Shown: positions 17,025 to 25,208 of the stretch, piece after piece
How the letters are laid out: the number at the start of each line of letters is the position of its first letter
Numbering within the stretch: the stretch's first letter is position 1
Assembly: GCA_041688815.1 (NCBI GenBank)
Contig: JBDNHK010000007.1
Coordinates: 1-64,000, forward strand
Source of the DNA: Rhabdothermincola_A sp041688815
GTDB lineage: Bacteria > Actinomycetota > Acidimicrobiia > Acidimicrobiales > Acidimicrobilacustridaceae
DNA length: 64,000 nt
Direction of reading: 5' to 3'
Made by a program: the position numbers and the translations under genes
The notes under the pieces: model-generated
The model's database searches: none
What the model saw: the letters and a program-made list of their open reading frames with translations, nothing else
What the model was told of the DNA's origin: nothing

Positions 17025-17048
17025 CCGCCCCGCACTGAGGCGGGGCGG
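17025..17048 (-). terminator. hairpin immediately downstream of tRNA-Pro
   Basis: Perfect 9-bp inverted repeat, 17025-17033 with 17040-17048 (CCGCCCCGC/GCGGGGCGG), loop of 6 nt, starting 2 nt past the encoded CCA. Only a weak T run follows on the minus strand, so it may act as a processing or termination hairpin. Confidence 0.55.
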
Positions 17049-17049
17049 G

Positions 17050-17126
<77 letters not shown>

Positions 17127-17185
17127 TAAGAGATGCGAGCCTACCCAGGAGCACCCACGTCGGCGAAACGCCCCGGTGGGGTCGC

Positions 17186-17617
17186 TCAGCCCCGGAAGGT
17201 GACGTCGGCGGCCTGGCTGGTGACCTCGTCGATGGGCTCGAACCAACCCTCGCCGTCGAGGAGCACCTTGGTCGCCTTGCGCAACCGGAAGGCGTCGATG
17301 GGCTTGACCAGGTAGCCGTCGGCGTCGTGGCGACGGGCCAGGAAGGCATCATGGCCGCGATCGAGCAGCATCAGCACGGCCGTGATCGGGATGCGATCCA
17401 CACCCTCGGCGTTGCGGATGGCCATGCACGTGGCCACTCCGCCCATGTTGCCGATCTGCTGGTCGAGGATCACCAGGTCGGGCTCCACCATGTCGATGGC
17501 TTGGAGCACGTCGACCCCGGCCCGCACCCGGTAGACCTTCGTCGCGGGTGCTCCCAGGGCGGCATCGACCTCGTCGAAGATCCAATCGGCGTCGGTGGCC
17601 AGGAGCACGGTGGGCAC
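17186..17617 (-). CDS. stand-alone response-regulator receiver domain
   Basis: 143 residues from GTG 17617 (MPTVLLATDADWIFDEV). The receiver fold is complete: an acidic pocket near residues 9-11, the phospho-acceptor Asp in DLVILDQQIG, and the conserved Lys in GYLVKPIDAFRL. There is no output domain. It probably relays phosphate or acts on a protein partner. The start is backed by a TATCCT box 6 nt upstream. It is divergent from a STAS gene, and a functional link is possible but unproven. Confidence 0.85.
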   Translation of the reverse strand: MPTVLLATDADWIFDEVDAALGAPATKVYRVRAGVDVLQAIDMVEPDLVILDQQIGNMGGVATCMAIRNAEGVDRIPITAVLMLLDRGHDAFLARRHDADGYLVKPIDAFRLRKATKVLLDGEGWFEPIDEVTSQAADVTFRG

Positions 17618-17623
17618 GGGCCG

Positions 17624-17629
17624 AGGATA
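17624..17629 (-). promoter_or_regulatory. -10 element (TATCCT) for the receiver gene
   Basis: On the minus strand TATCCT ends 6 nt before the GTG at 17617, giving a leaderless start. Confidence 0.45.
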
Positions 17630-17757
17630 GTGGTTCGGGTGGAGGCGCCCCAACCGCAGTTGTACGAGGCGATTCGGCGGTGGTCGGCCCGGGTCGGTAC
17701 CGCTACCATCGTCTCCTTGCTCCACCTCGACATGGGGCGGGGCGTTCGGAGGACGAG

Positions 17758-18102
17758 TTGCTCGAGATCACGGTGGAGCACACCGAGCACTACACGTTGT
17801 GCCGTCCGGTCGGCGAACTCGACGCATACACCGTGGGGGCCTTTCGCGAGGCGCTGGCCGAGCTGGCCGCGGTGAAGCGGCTGCTCATCGACCTCTCCGA
17901 TGTGCCCTTCATGGACTCGTCCGGTCTGGGCGCGCTCATCGGCGGCATCCGCCGTGCCCGCGAGGCCGACGGCGAGGTGACGGTGGCCTGCAGTCGCCCC
18001 ACCCTCACCCGCCTGCTGCACACTACGGGCTTCGACCGGATCGTGGCCGTCACCGAGACGGTCGAGGCCGCCGAATCGGCCCTGCTCGATCCCGTCGACT
18101 GA
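17758..18102 (+). CDS. STAS-domain anti-sigma factor antagonist (SpoIIAA/RsbV-like)
   Basis: 114 residues from a TTG at 17758, chosen because a GGAGGA ribosome-binding site lies 5 nt upstream. The fold is typical: LEITVEHTEHYTLCRPVGELDAYT, then FMDSSGLGALIGGIRRA, whose serine pair includes the site phosphorylated by RsbW-like kinases. When unphosphorylated it would sequester an anti-sigma kinase and free the sigma factor. A candidate kinase of this class lies at 31126-31599, though they need not be partners. Confidence 0.87.
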   Translation: MLEITVEHTEHYTLCRPVGELDAYTVGAFREALAELAAVKRLLIDLSDVPFMDSSGLGALIGGIRRAREADGEVTVACSRPTLTRLLHTTGFDRIVAVTETVEAAESALLDPVD

Positions 18103-18139
18103 CCCTTCCGTCGCCCTCGGACCCCGGTCTGCGCCGGTT

Positions 18140-18182
18140 CTGGTGGTGTTTCAGCGCGCCAGGCGCGAAGAACCATCACCAG
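18140..18182. terminator. bidirectional hairpin between convergent STAS and ArsA genes
   Basis: CTGGTG at 18140-18145 pairs with CACCAG at 18177-18182. Nested inside is CGCGC-CAG-GCGCG. It lies in the 86-bp gap between two converging genes, where a shared terminator is expected. T runs are poor. Confidence 0.5.
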
Positions 18183-18188
18183 TTCGCC

Positions 18189-19310
18189 TCAAGGGTGGAA
18201 GAGGTGGGCGGCGATACGGTCGAGGCCGGTGAGGTCGTGCACGTCGGTGCCGAGGAACGGCACCTTCACCACCGGGGCGGGGGCCACCCGTTCGGCCAGC
18301 CCGCGCAGGTGGGCGTCCTCGGTCGAGGCCACAGTCGTGAACTCGGCCAGGTTGGCGTACAGTTCGCCGATCGCCGTACCCGGGTGGGCGGTCGCTCGTC
18401 CGACCAGGATGTCGGGTGGCGTCGAGGCGAAGTGCGGGTGCACCCGGTTGACGATCAGGGCTCGAACCGGGATCCCCGCCTCGTGAAGTTTGCCGGCGAA
18501 GTAGGTGGCTTCGTCCACCACGTCGCGTCGGGGAGCGGTGACCAACACGAAGGCCGTCTCTTCGTTGCTCAGCAGCTCGACCACGGCGTCGGCTCGTTGC
18601 TTGAATCCCTGCTCCATGCCGTCGAAGGCGTTGAAGAACTCGATGGTGTCGGCGACGACATCACTGCCGACCACCCGCGACACCGTGCGCAGCAGGGCCT
18701 GTGAGGCCACGTTCACGGCGCGGGCCAGGCCCTTCGTGGGTGCGATGAGGATCCGGTAGAGGCGGTGGTCGAGAAATCGCGTGAGGCGCTGCGGGGCCTC
18801 GAGGAAGTCGAGGGCGTTGCGGGTGGGTGGCGTGTCCACGACGATCACATCGAAGCGCGCGTCGTGGTGCAGCGCGTAGAGCTTCTCCATGGCCATGTAC
18901 TCCTGGGTGCCCGACAGCGCCCCTGAGATGTTGCGGTAGAAACGGTTGTTCAGGATCGACTGGGCCTGGCCCTCGTCGGTGGCGTTGTCGTTCACCAGGG
19001 CGTCGAACGTCGACTTGGTGTCGAGCATCAACGCCCACAGCTCACCGGGCCACGGACCGTCCACCATCGTCGGGCTGTTGGTGAGCCCGTCGAGGCCCAT
19101 GGCGTTGGCCAGACGGCGGGCCGGGTCGATGGTGACCACGCAGGCCCGCCGCCCCTGGCGGGCTGCCTCCATGGCCATCACTGCAGCCGTGGTGGTCTTG
19201 CCCACTCCTCCCGAGCCGGTGCACACCACGATGCGGTGGCGCGACAGTAGATCCGACAGCGTTGCCGGCGGCGGGAGGGTCGGAGGCGCGGCGGGATCGG
19301 GGGACGTCAT
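18189..19310 (-). CDS. ArsA/GET3-family ATPase, second of pair
   Basis: 373 residues. The deviant Walker A is GSGGVGKTT (residues about 34-42), followed by the A-loop VVTIDPARRLANAMG, VVDTPPTRNALDFL (switch II) and APRRDVVDEA. The N-terminal Pro/Ala leader is dispensable. It overlaps the upstream ArsA gene by 4 bp. In mycobacteria a similar ArsA pair (Rv3679-Rv3680) sits beside whiB4; here whiB is 2.4 kb away. The role of such pairs is not settled: they are soluble ATPases resembling tail-anchored-protein chaperones, not proven arsenite pumps. No ArsB is nearby. Confidence 0.87.
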   Translation of the reverse strand: MTSPDPAAPPTLPPPATLSDLLSRHRIVVCTGSGGVGKTTTAAVMAMEAARQGRRACVVTIDPARRLANAMGLDGLTNSPTMVDGPWPGELWALMLDTKSTFDALVNDNATDEGQAQSILNNRFYRNISGALSGTQEYMAMEKLYALHHDARFDVIVVDTPPTRNALDFLEAPQRLTRFLDHRLYRILIAPTKGLARAVNVASQALLRTVSRVVGSDVVADTIEFFNAFDGMEQGFKQRADAVVELLSNEETAFVLVTAPRRDVVDEATYFAGKLHEAGIPVRALIVNRVHPHFASTPPDILVGRATAHPGTAIGELYANLAEFTTVASTEDAHLRGLAERVAPAPVVKVPFLGTDVHDLTGLDRIAAHLFHP

Positions 19311-20281
19311 CGGCTGGGGAGCGGCGTCAGGTCGGCGATTCCGGCGGCGATCGCGTCGGCCAGCGTATCGACGTCGGTCGAGCCGAGGTCGGTGGAGAAG
19401 AGGAACGGCAACCGCAGTTGGGGGAGGGGGAGCGCCGCCGCCAGGCGGGCGAGCTGCTCGTCCTGCAGGGCCGTGCGCTCGGCCCGAAAGCGAGCCGCGG
19501 CCTGGAGGCCCTCGGCCTCACCCGGGTGGAGGACGGCACCGACCTCTGCCGCCGCTTCGACCGGGTCGCGGTCGAGCCCTGGACGCGCCGGGTAGAGCGC
19601 GTTCACCACCACCGGTGCGAGGTGGACGCCCACCTCGTCCTCCAGGCTGAAGGCGGTGTCGACCAGCTCGTTCACAGGGGTCTCCTCGGGCAGGGTCACG
19701 AGCATCACCTGGCACCGGGCCGGATCGGTGAGCATCTCCAGTACCTCGGAGGCCTGGGTGGCGATGGGACCGGACCGCACCGCGTCCAGCAGGCCCCGCG
19801 AGGAACGCAGGAACGAGATGGCGTGGCCGGCGGCCGGAGCGTCGAGCACCACCAGGTCGGCCTCGCCCGACCGTTCGAGCTGCTTGACCTTGCCCAGCAC
19901 GAGGATGTCGCGGATGCCGGGGGCGGCAGTGGCCATGACGTCGAGAGCTCCGGTGGCCAGCAGCCGCCGGCTCAGCCGGTTCAGTCCGTGGTCGGCCAGG
20001 TAGTCGAGCAGGGCGTCGTCGGGGGTCAGGGCGCGGGCCCGTATGTCGGCGGCGCCCCGTGGGCCCCCACCGGGGGACAGCACGACCTCCTGGTAGCCGA
20101 ACGGCGGCCGGCCGAACAACGTGGAGAGTCCACTCTTGCCTTCGACCTCCACGATCAGGGTCGAGAGGCCAGCCAGAGCGGCGCACCGGGCGACGGCGGC
20201 GCTCACCGTGCTTTTGCCCACGCCCCCCTTCCCGGCCACGATGAGCAGGCGTGATGCGGTGAAGAACTGCGCAGGATCCAA
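19307..20281 (-). CDS. ArsA/GET3-family ATPase, first of pair
   Basis: 324 residues, beginning MDPAQFF with Walker A GKGGVGKSTVSAA at residues about 18-30. It then shows VEVEGKSGLSTLFG, VLDAPAAGHAISFL (switch II) and TLPEETPVNELVD. It lacks the intermembrane or metal-cysteine motif of ArsA pumps. Together with the next gene it would form a heterodimeric ATPase. It is transcribed divergently from nfeD, 21 bp from that gene's GTG start. Confidence 0.86.
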   Translation of the reverse strand: MDPAQFFTASRLLIVAGKGGVGKSTVSAAVARCAALAGLSTLIVEVEGKSGLSTLFGRPPFGYQEVVLSPGGGPRGAADIRARALTPDDALLDYLADHGLNRLSRRLLATGALDVMATAAPGIRDILVLGKVKQLERSGEADLVVLDAPAAGHAISFLRSSRGLLDAVRSGPIATQASEVLEMLTDPARCQVMLVTLPEETPVNELVDTAFSLEDEVGVHLAPVVVNALYPARPGLDRDPVEAAAEVGAVLHPGEAEGLQAAARFRAERTALQDEQLARLAAALPLPQLRLPFLFSTDLGSTDVDTLADAIAAGIADLTPLPSR

Positions 20282-20302
20282 TCGATCTCCTTGGAGGACC
20301 TA

Positions 20303-21607
20303 GTGCGAAGACTATCGGCCGCAGGTGCCATCCTGACCATGTTGGGCCTGATGGTCGGTGTCGTGGCCACGGTCCCTCCGGCGTCGGCGCAGGGCAGCTC
20401 CCAACCGGCGCCGTCCACCGACGACGCCGGGTTCGTGGCCGTCGTCGAGGTCGATGGCCTGCTCGACCCTGTCCTCGTCGCCTTCGTGAAGGACTCGATC
20501 GCCACGGCCGAAGCCGCCGGAGCGGTGGCGCTGGTGCTCCAGATCGACTTGATCGACGTGGTGATCTCCGACGCCGAACTCGCCGTCCTTCTCGACACCA
20601 TGCTCGCCGCCTCGGTCCGGGTCGACGTGTGGATCGGCCCCTCCGGGTCACAACTCACCAACGCGGCCGCCCAGCTCGTGGGGGCTGCTGACGACGTGGG
20701 CATGGCGCCGGGGTCGCGGCTCGGCAACGCCGGCCCGCCGGTCACCGACGGCCTGAACCCGGCCCGGCTCACCCCGATCACCGATCGCGTCGTCAACACC
20801 CAGGAAGCCGAGGAGCTGGGCATCACCTCGTTCCCGGCGCCCACCATCGGCGACTTCCTCGTCAACATCCCCGGGGTCCAGACCCGCGAGATCACCCAGG
20901 GGGACCAGACCCGCCGTGAACCCCTCACCCGGGTCCAGTTCGGACAGCTCTCGCTGCTCGACCAGCTCATGCACACCGCCGCCAGCCCGGCCGTGGCCTA
21001 TCTGCTGCTGGCCGTCGGGCTGGCCCTGATCATCTTCGAGCTCTTCACCGCCGGGGTCGGCGTCGCCGGCGTGGTGGGCGCCGGTTCGTTCGTGCTGGCC
21101 TGCTACGGACTCGCCGTACTCCCTGTGACCTGGTGGGCGCTGGGCCTCGTCGTGTTGTCGATGCTGGCCTTCGCCATCGACGTGCAGACCGGTGTCCCGC
21201 GCTTCTGGACCGGCGCCGGGGTCGTGTTGTTCGTGGTCGGCTCGCTGTTCCTCTACGACGGCCTGTCGCTGTCGTGGGTCACCCTGCTGGTCGGGATCGT
21301 CGGCGTGCTGCTGGCCTTCCTGGGCGGCATGCCGGCGATGGTCCGCACCCGGTTCTCCACGCCGACCATCGGGCGGGAGTGGATGATCGGCGAGGTGGGT
21401 CGGGCCGTGTCGGCCGTCGACCCCGACGGGATCGTGCAGATCCGCCAGGCGCTCTGGCGGGCCTCCACCAATCGGGCCACCCCGGTGGAGGAGCTCGACC
21501 GAGTGCGGGTGGTGGGGATCGACGGTCTGGTGCTCGAGGTGGAGCCCGAGGAGGGCGGCGCCCGCGACTATCGGGAGCGCCGGACCACCCCCGATCCGCC
21601 CGAGTGA
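20303..21607 (+). CDS. NfeD-like membrane protein with degenerate serine-protease domain
   Basis: 434 residues. GTG 20303 is chosen over TTG 20291 because GGAGG lies 5 nt upstream of it. A signal peptide (residues 1-30, ending ASAQG) is followed by a ClpP-like domain (residues about 40-200), four or five membrane helices (about 235-350) and a C-terminal OB-fold (GRAVSAVDPDG...ALWRA). In active NfeD/SPFH-partner proteases the nucleophile sits in an ASAG motif after P.G. Here the segment reads PSGSQLTNAAAQ, with no serine at that place, so proteolysis is unlikely. It probably scaffolds membrane domains. Confidence 0.8.
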   Translation: MRRLSAAGAILTMLGLMVGVVATVPPASAQGSSQPAPSTDDAGFVAVVEVDGLLDPVLVAFVKDSIATAEAAGAVALVLQIDLIDVVISDAELAVLLDTMLAASVRVDVWIGPSGSQLTNAAAQLVGAADDVGMAPGSRLGNAGPPVTDGLNPARLTPITDRVVNTQEAEELGITSFPAPTIGDFLVNIPGVQTREITQGDQTRREPLTRVQFGQLSLLDQLMHTAASPAVAYLLLAVGLALIIFELFTAGVGVAGVVGAGSFVLACYGLAVLPVTWWALGLVVLSMLAFAIDVQTGVPRFWTGAGVVLFVVGSLFLYDGLSLSWVTLLVGIVGVLLAFLGGMPAMVRTRFSTPTIGREWMIGEVGRAVSAVDPDGIVQIRQALWRASTNRATPVEELDRVRVVGIDGLVLEVEPEEGGARDYRERRTTPDPPE

Positions 21608-21630
21608 CAAAAGTCGCAGAAACTTCTTGT

Positions 21631-21679
21631 TCCTGACCCCGACCGGGGATATGTTCGGCCTCTCGAAAGGGGGTCAGGA
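21631..21679. promoter_or_regulatory. 10-bp inverted repeat spanning the whiB promoter and ribosome-binding site
   Basis: TCCTGACCCC (21631-21640) and its exact complement GGGGTCAGGA (21670-21679) flank a TATGTT -10-like box (21650-21655). The right arm contains the AGGA Shine-Dalgarno of whiB (GTG at 21683). A weak TTGTTC -35 candidate overlaps the left arm. If transcription starts after the -10, the dyad is a DNA operator. If it starts upstream, a stem would sequester the ribosome-binding site. Confidence 0.6.
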
Positions 21680-21682
21680 CAA

Positions 21683-21946
21683 GTGAGTGCGCAGCGCAAC
21701 GACGATTCCTGGCAACTCAAGGCGGCCTGCCGGGGCCCTCAGGCCGCGGTGTTCTTTCCGCCATCGCAGTTCGAGCGCAAAGAGGACAAGAAGCACCGTG
21801 AGCAGCGGGCCAAGGAGATCTGCTCCGGCTGCTCGGTGAAGCGCGACTGCCTCGACTACGCCATCGCCATCCGTGAGCCCCACGGCATCTGGGGTGGGCT
21901 CAACGAGCTCGAACGAAAGCAGTTGCTCATGCCCCGGGCGATCTGA
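21683..21946 (+). CDS. WhiB-family [4Fe-4S] transcriptional regulator
   Basis: 87 residues from GTG 21683. Four cysteines are in the WhiB pattern (first in AACRG near residue 16, then CSGCSVKRDC), followed by the G(I/V)WGG turn (HGIWGGLNELERKQLL) and a short basic end. WhiB proteins bind an oxygen/NO-sensitive cluster and act with sigma-A. The location beside paired ArsA ATPases recalls the mycobacterial whiB4 locus, but I cannot assign the subclass from this short sequence. Confidence 0.93.
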   Translation: MSAQRNDDSWQLKAACRGPQAAVFFPPSQFERKEDKKHREQRAKEICSGCSVKRDCLDYAIAIREPHGIWGGLNELERKQLLMPRAI

Positions 21947-21994
21947 TCACAGGGCCTGCGACATCCGTTCGGGGGGACGGATGCTCGCTGCGTA

Positions 21995-22044
21995 CCCGGC
22001 GCCGGGGACTGGACGTGTGTCCGACCCGGCGCCGGGGCTTTTTT
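21995..22044 (+). terminator. strong rho-independent terminator after whiB
   Basis: Two copies of the palindrome CCCGGCGCCGGG (21995-22006 and 22025-22036) pair as a 12-bp stem. The loop contains a second stem (GGAC-GTGT-GTCC, 22011-22022), and six T follow (22039-22044). It separates whiB from the converging selB gene. Confidence 0.88.
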
Positions 22045-22061
22045 CTGCTCGCAACGGGGCT

Positions 22062-23801
22062 TCAGTTGGTGGCGAGGCGGGGACCGGCGATGCGCAGATC
22101 ACCGCGGCGCCGCGTGCAGCCGGTGGCGTCGAGGTGACCGAGGAGGGGGAGCATCCACTTGCGGGTGGAGTCGAGTGCTTCGCGCACCTGGCCGACGGTG
22201 ATGCCGTCGGGATTGTCTCGAAGGAGCCCGGCCACGACGGTGGTGGCGTCGTCGACGGCCGACGTCGCAAACCACACTCCGTCGGCCTTCACGACGAGGC
22301 CCCGGCGCACCAGCTCGCGGACTTCGGTCGGGTCGACGCCGTCGGGGGCCGGCGGGGTGAAGGGGGCCCCGACGAGCGCGGCCAGCCACGGGTGATCGGC
22401 CATGGTGTCGTCGGGGCTGCCCGCCGTCCGGGCCCGACCCTCGCGCAGCTCGACGTCGTCGAGGGTGGCCAGCACCGCCCGCGACCGTTCGTCGAACGTG
22501 TTGACCTCCACACCACGGGGCCCGGCGTCGTCGACTGCCGCCCGTAGCTCGGCCACCGTCGTGGCCAGGGTTTCCGGGGCGGCCACCCATCGGGCCACGT
22601 CCGGGGGCCGTCGCTCACCGGTGAGCCGGTCGAGCTCGTCCACGTCCACCCAGCCCCGTTCGGCGATGACCCGGTCGACCGAACGGTCGGGCCGGGCGCG
22701 CGAGGCCGGCCGCACGGGGTCGACGTCGAGCACCTCGCCGCCCCCGACCGTTTCGTCGCGGCCCCATTCGCGCAGCACGAACCGGTCGCCGGGCAACAGC
22801 GGCAGGGCCACCGGCAGGTGCAGGCGGACCGCGCCGCTCCCCCCGGGAGGGAGGGACTCGTGGCCGAGCACCCGCAGCCGCACGGCGAACTCCCCGGCCC
22901 CGAGGTGCAGCACGTGCGCACCGCGTCGAGACACCGGGTGGTCGAGCGAGTCGAGCACGTGCAGCTCGGCGTCGACCCGGGTGGTGAGGTGCCAGCGGCC
23001 GGGGGTGACCAACACATCGCCGCGAGCCAGTGCCGTGCGTTCCACCCCGCTCAGGTTGAGTGCGACCCGGTGGCCCGGCTCGATGGCGCCGACGTCGGTG
23101 TGCAGTGTCTGCAACCCACGTATCCGCCCGGCGCGCCCCGACGGCAGGAGCAGCACCTCCTCGTCGGCGGCCAGCCCACCGTCGGTGAGGGTGCCGGTGA
23201 CGACCGTACCTGCGCCTTTCACGACGAACGACCGGTCGATCCAGAGGCGGGGCCGGCCTCGGTCGACGGCCGCCGGGGTGGCGCTCACGAGGCGGTCGAG
23301 GGCGCCGGCGAGGTCACCGAGACCCTGCCCGGTGGGGGCGTCGACGGCGATCACCTCGGCGTCGGCCAGGAACGTGCCGGTGAGGTGATCGGCGAGCTCC
23401 AGCCGGGCCAGCTCCAGGTGGTCGTCGTCCACGAGCCCCACCTTGGTGAGGGCCACCACACCACTGGCCACCCCGAGCAGCTCGAGGATGCGCAGGTGCT
23501 CCTCGCTCTGGGGCTTCCATCCCTCGGTGGCGGCCACCACGAACAGGCACGCCGACACCGCGCCCACCCCGGCCAGCATGTTCTTCAGGAACCGGGTGTG
23601 GCCGGGCACGTCGATGAAGGACACCGTGGCCCCCGAGGGCAGTGGCGTCGACGCGAAGCCCAGGTCGATGGTGAGGCCCCGGGCCTTCTCCTCGACCCAA
23701 CGGTCGGGGTCGGTGCCGGTGAGGGCCCGCACGAGGGTCGACTTGCCGTGGTCGACGTGCCCGGCGGTGGCCACGATCCGCACCACGTCCGGCCCGGTCA
23801 C
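22062..23801 (-). CDS. selB: selenocysteine-specific elongation factor SelB
   Basis: 579 residues from GTG 23801. The GTPase domain has GHVDHGKSTL, the switch II DVPGH.RFLKNML and TKVGLVDDD. Two EF-Tu-like beta barrels follow (RSFVVKGAGTVVTGT, PLLPGDRFVLRE), then C-terminal winged helices (GDLRIAG near the end) that would bind SECIS mRNA hairpins. It delivers Sec-tRNA to in-frame UGA codons. selA lies 10 bp upstream on the same strand. No tRNA-Sec and no selenoprotein gene were found in this window. Confidence 0.93.
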   Translation of the reverse strand: MTGPDVVRIVATAGHVDHGKSTLVRALTGTDPDRWVEEKARGLTIDLGFASTPLPSGATVSFIDVPGHTRFLKNMLAGVGAVSACLFVVAATEGWKPQSEEHLRILELLGVASGVVALTKVGLVDDDHLELARLELADHLTGTFLADAEVIAVDAPTGQGLGDLAGALDRLVSATPAAVDRGRPRLWIDRSFVVKGAGTVVTGTLTDGGLAADEEVLLLPSGRAGRIRGLQTLHTDVGAIEPGHRVALNLSGVERTALARGDVLVTPGRWHLTTRVDAELHVLDSLDHPVSRRGAHVLHLGAGEFAVRLRVLGHESLPPGGSGAVRLHLPVALPLLPGDRFVLREWGRDETVGGGEVLDVDPVRPASRARPDRSVDRVIAERGWVDVDELDRLTGERRPPDVARWVAAPETLATTVAELRAAVDDAGPRGVEVNTFDERSRAVLATLDDVELREGRARTAGSPDDTMADHPWLAALVGAPFTPPAPDGVDPTEVRELVRRGLVVKADGVWFATSAVDDATTVVAGLLRDNPDGITVGQVREALDSTRKWMLPLLGHLDATGCTRRRGDLRIAGPRLATN

Positions 23802-23811
23802 GACGATCGGC

Positions 23812-25149
23812 TCACGGGGTGTCGGAGCGGGCGGCGAGGGAGCGACCGAGGGCAGCCGCCAGCTCGACGTCGTGCCCGGGGTCGACGGTCCGCAGGTCGC
23901 AGATGGTGTGGCCCTGGTCGACGCGTGCGATCACTGGTGGCGCGGCTCGCCGCAACGGCGCCCGCAGGTCACCCGGGGCTGTCACCCCCGCTGACGGGAT
24001 CTCCACCCCGGGCAGCGTGCCTCCACCGGTGACCGAGACGCAGTCGGCCACGGTCACGCGCCGGTCGGCGATCGAGGCGACGACGGCCTCGGCGCGCGCC
24101 CGCAGCCCGTCGACCGGCGCCGTGGCCATCGACCAGAAGGGCAGCCGGTCGGCGTCGCGCCGCAGGTAGGCCAGCGCGACCTCTTGCATGGCCGCCAGCA
24201 CCAGTGCACCGGGCCGTACGGCGCGGGCCAGGGGGTGGGCCGCGCACCGAGCGACCAGTTCGGCCGACCCGGCGATGACGCCGGCCTGGGGGCCACCCAG
24301 CAGTTTGTCGCCGGAGAACACCACGACCGCCGCGCCGGCGCCGAGGGTCTGGCGTACGGCGGGCTCGTCGCGCAGCCAGACCGGAGGGCCGTCGGGCAAC
24401 CAGGGGCAGGCGGCGTCGAGCAGACCCGACCCGATGTCGACCACCACCGGGGGGCCGATCGCCGCCAGCTCGGCGGTGGTGACCGCCTCGGTGAAGCCGA
24501 CGATCCGGTAGTTCGACTGGTGCACCTGCAACAACACGGCCACGTCGGCGCCGGGGGCTTCGACCGCGCCGCGCACGTCGGCCGGCCTCGTGCGGTTGGT
24601 GGTGCCCACCTCGACGAGGCGACAGCCCGAGGTGGCCATCACCTCGGGTACCCGGAACCCTCCCCCGATCTCCACCAGCTCGCCCCGCGACACCACCACG
24701 TCGCGATCGCGGGCCAGTGCGGCCAGCACCAGCAGCACGGCCGCGGCCCCGTTGTTCACCACGATCGCCGCCTCGGCTCCCGCGGCGCGGGCCAACAGCG
24801 CGCCGACATGATCGTGGCGCGACCCTCGCTCGCCGGTGGCGAGATCGAACTCGACGTTGGCATAGCCGGCCCCCTGGACGTGGGCCAGCGGCGCCCGGCC
24901 GAGGTTCGTGTGCAGCAGCACCCCGGTGGCGTTGACCACCGGTTGCAGGAGACGCCGCTCTCGCGACTCGGCGCGAGCCCGCGCCGAGTCGGGCTCCCCC
25001 GCGGCCACGGCCTCGCGGGCCACATCGACCAGCAGGGGGTGAGGCAGGCCGGTGTCGGCGAGGGACCGGGCCAGCGCGTCGATCGACGGAGGTCGATCGA
25101 CCTCGCGTGGCCCCGGCTCGGGAAGCGACGATGTCTCCGGTTCGGGCAC
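23812..25149 (-). CDS. selA: L-seryl-tRNA(Sec) selenium transferase SelA
   Basis: 445 residues. N-terminal helical domain with VVNATGVLLHTNLGRAPL, then the PLP fold with VNNGAAAVLLVL, SRGELVEIGGGFRVP, VHQSNYRIVGFTE and the PLP lysine in FSGDKLLGGPQAG. It converts Ser-tRNA(Sec) to Sec-tRNA(Sec) with selenophosphate. It stands immediately upstream of selB, the usual actinobacterial order. Both genes are intact, so the organism very likely makes selenoproteins. selD is elsewhere. Confidence 0.94.
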   Translation of the reverse strand: MPEPETSSLPEPGPREVDRPPSIDALARSLADTGLPHPLLVDVAREAVAAGEPDSARARAESRERRLLQPVVNATGVLLHTNLGRAPLAHVQGAGYANVEFDLATGERGSRHDHVGALLARAAGAEAAIVVNNGAAAVLLVLAALARDRDVVVSRGELVEIGGGFRVPEVMATSGCRLVEVGTTNRTRPADVRGAVEAPGADVAVLLQVHQSNYRIVGFTEAVTTAELAAIGPPVVVDIGSGLLDAACPWLPDGPPVWLRDEPAVRQTLGAGAAVVVFSGDKLLGGPQAGVIAGSAELVARCAAHPLARAVRPGALVLAAMQEVALAYLRRDADRLPFWSMATAPVDGLRARAEAVVASIADRRVTVADCVSVTGGGTLPGVEIPSAGVTAPGDLRAPLRRAAPPVIARVDQGHTICDLRTVDPGHDVELAAALGRSLAARSDTP

Positions 25150-25195
25150 GAGGTGAGGATAGGGGGCCGCCCGGGGAGAGCAGGGGGGCGACCGG

Positions 25196-25201
25196 TAGCA
25201 T
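25196..25201 (+). promoter_or_regulatory. -10 element (TAGCAT) for the fxsA operon
   Basis: TAGCAT ends 7 nt before the ATG at 25209. There is no ribosome-binding site, so a leaderless start is likely. Confidence 0.45.
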
Positions 25202-25208
25202 CAAGGCC

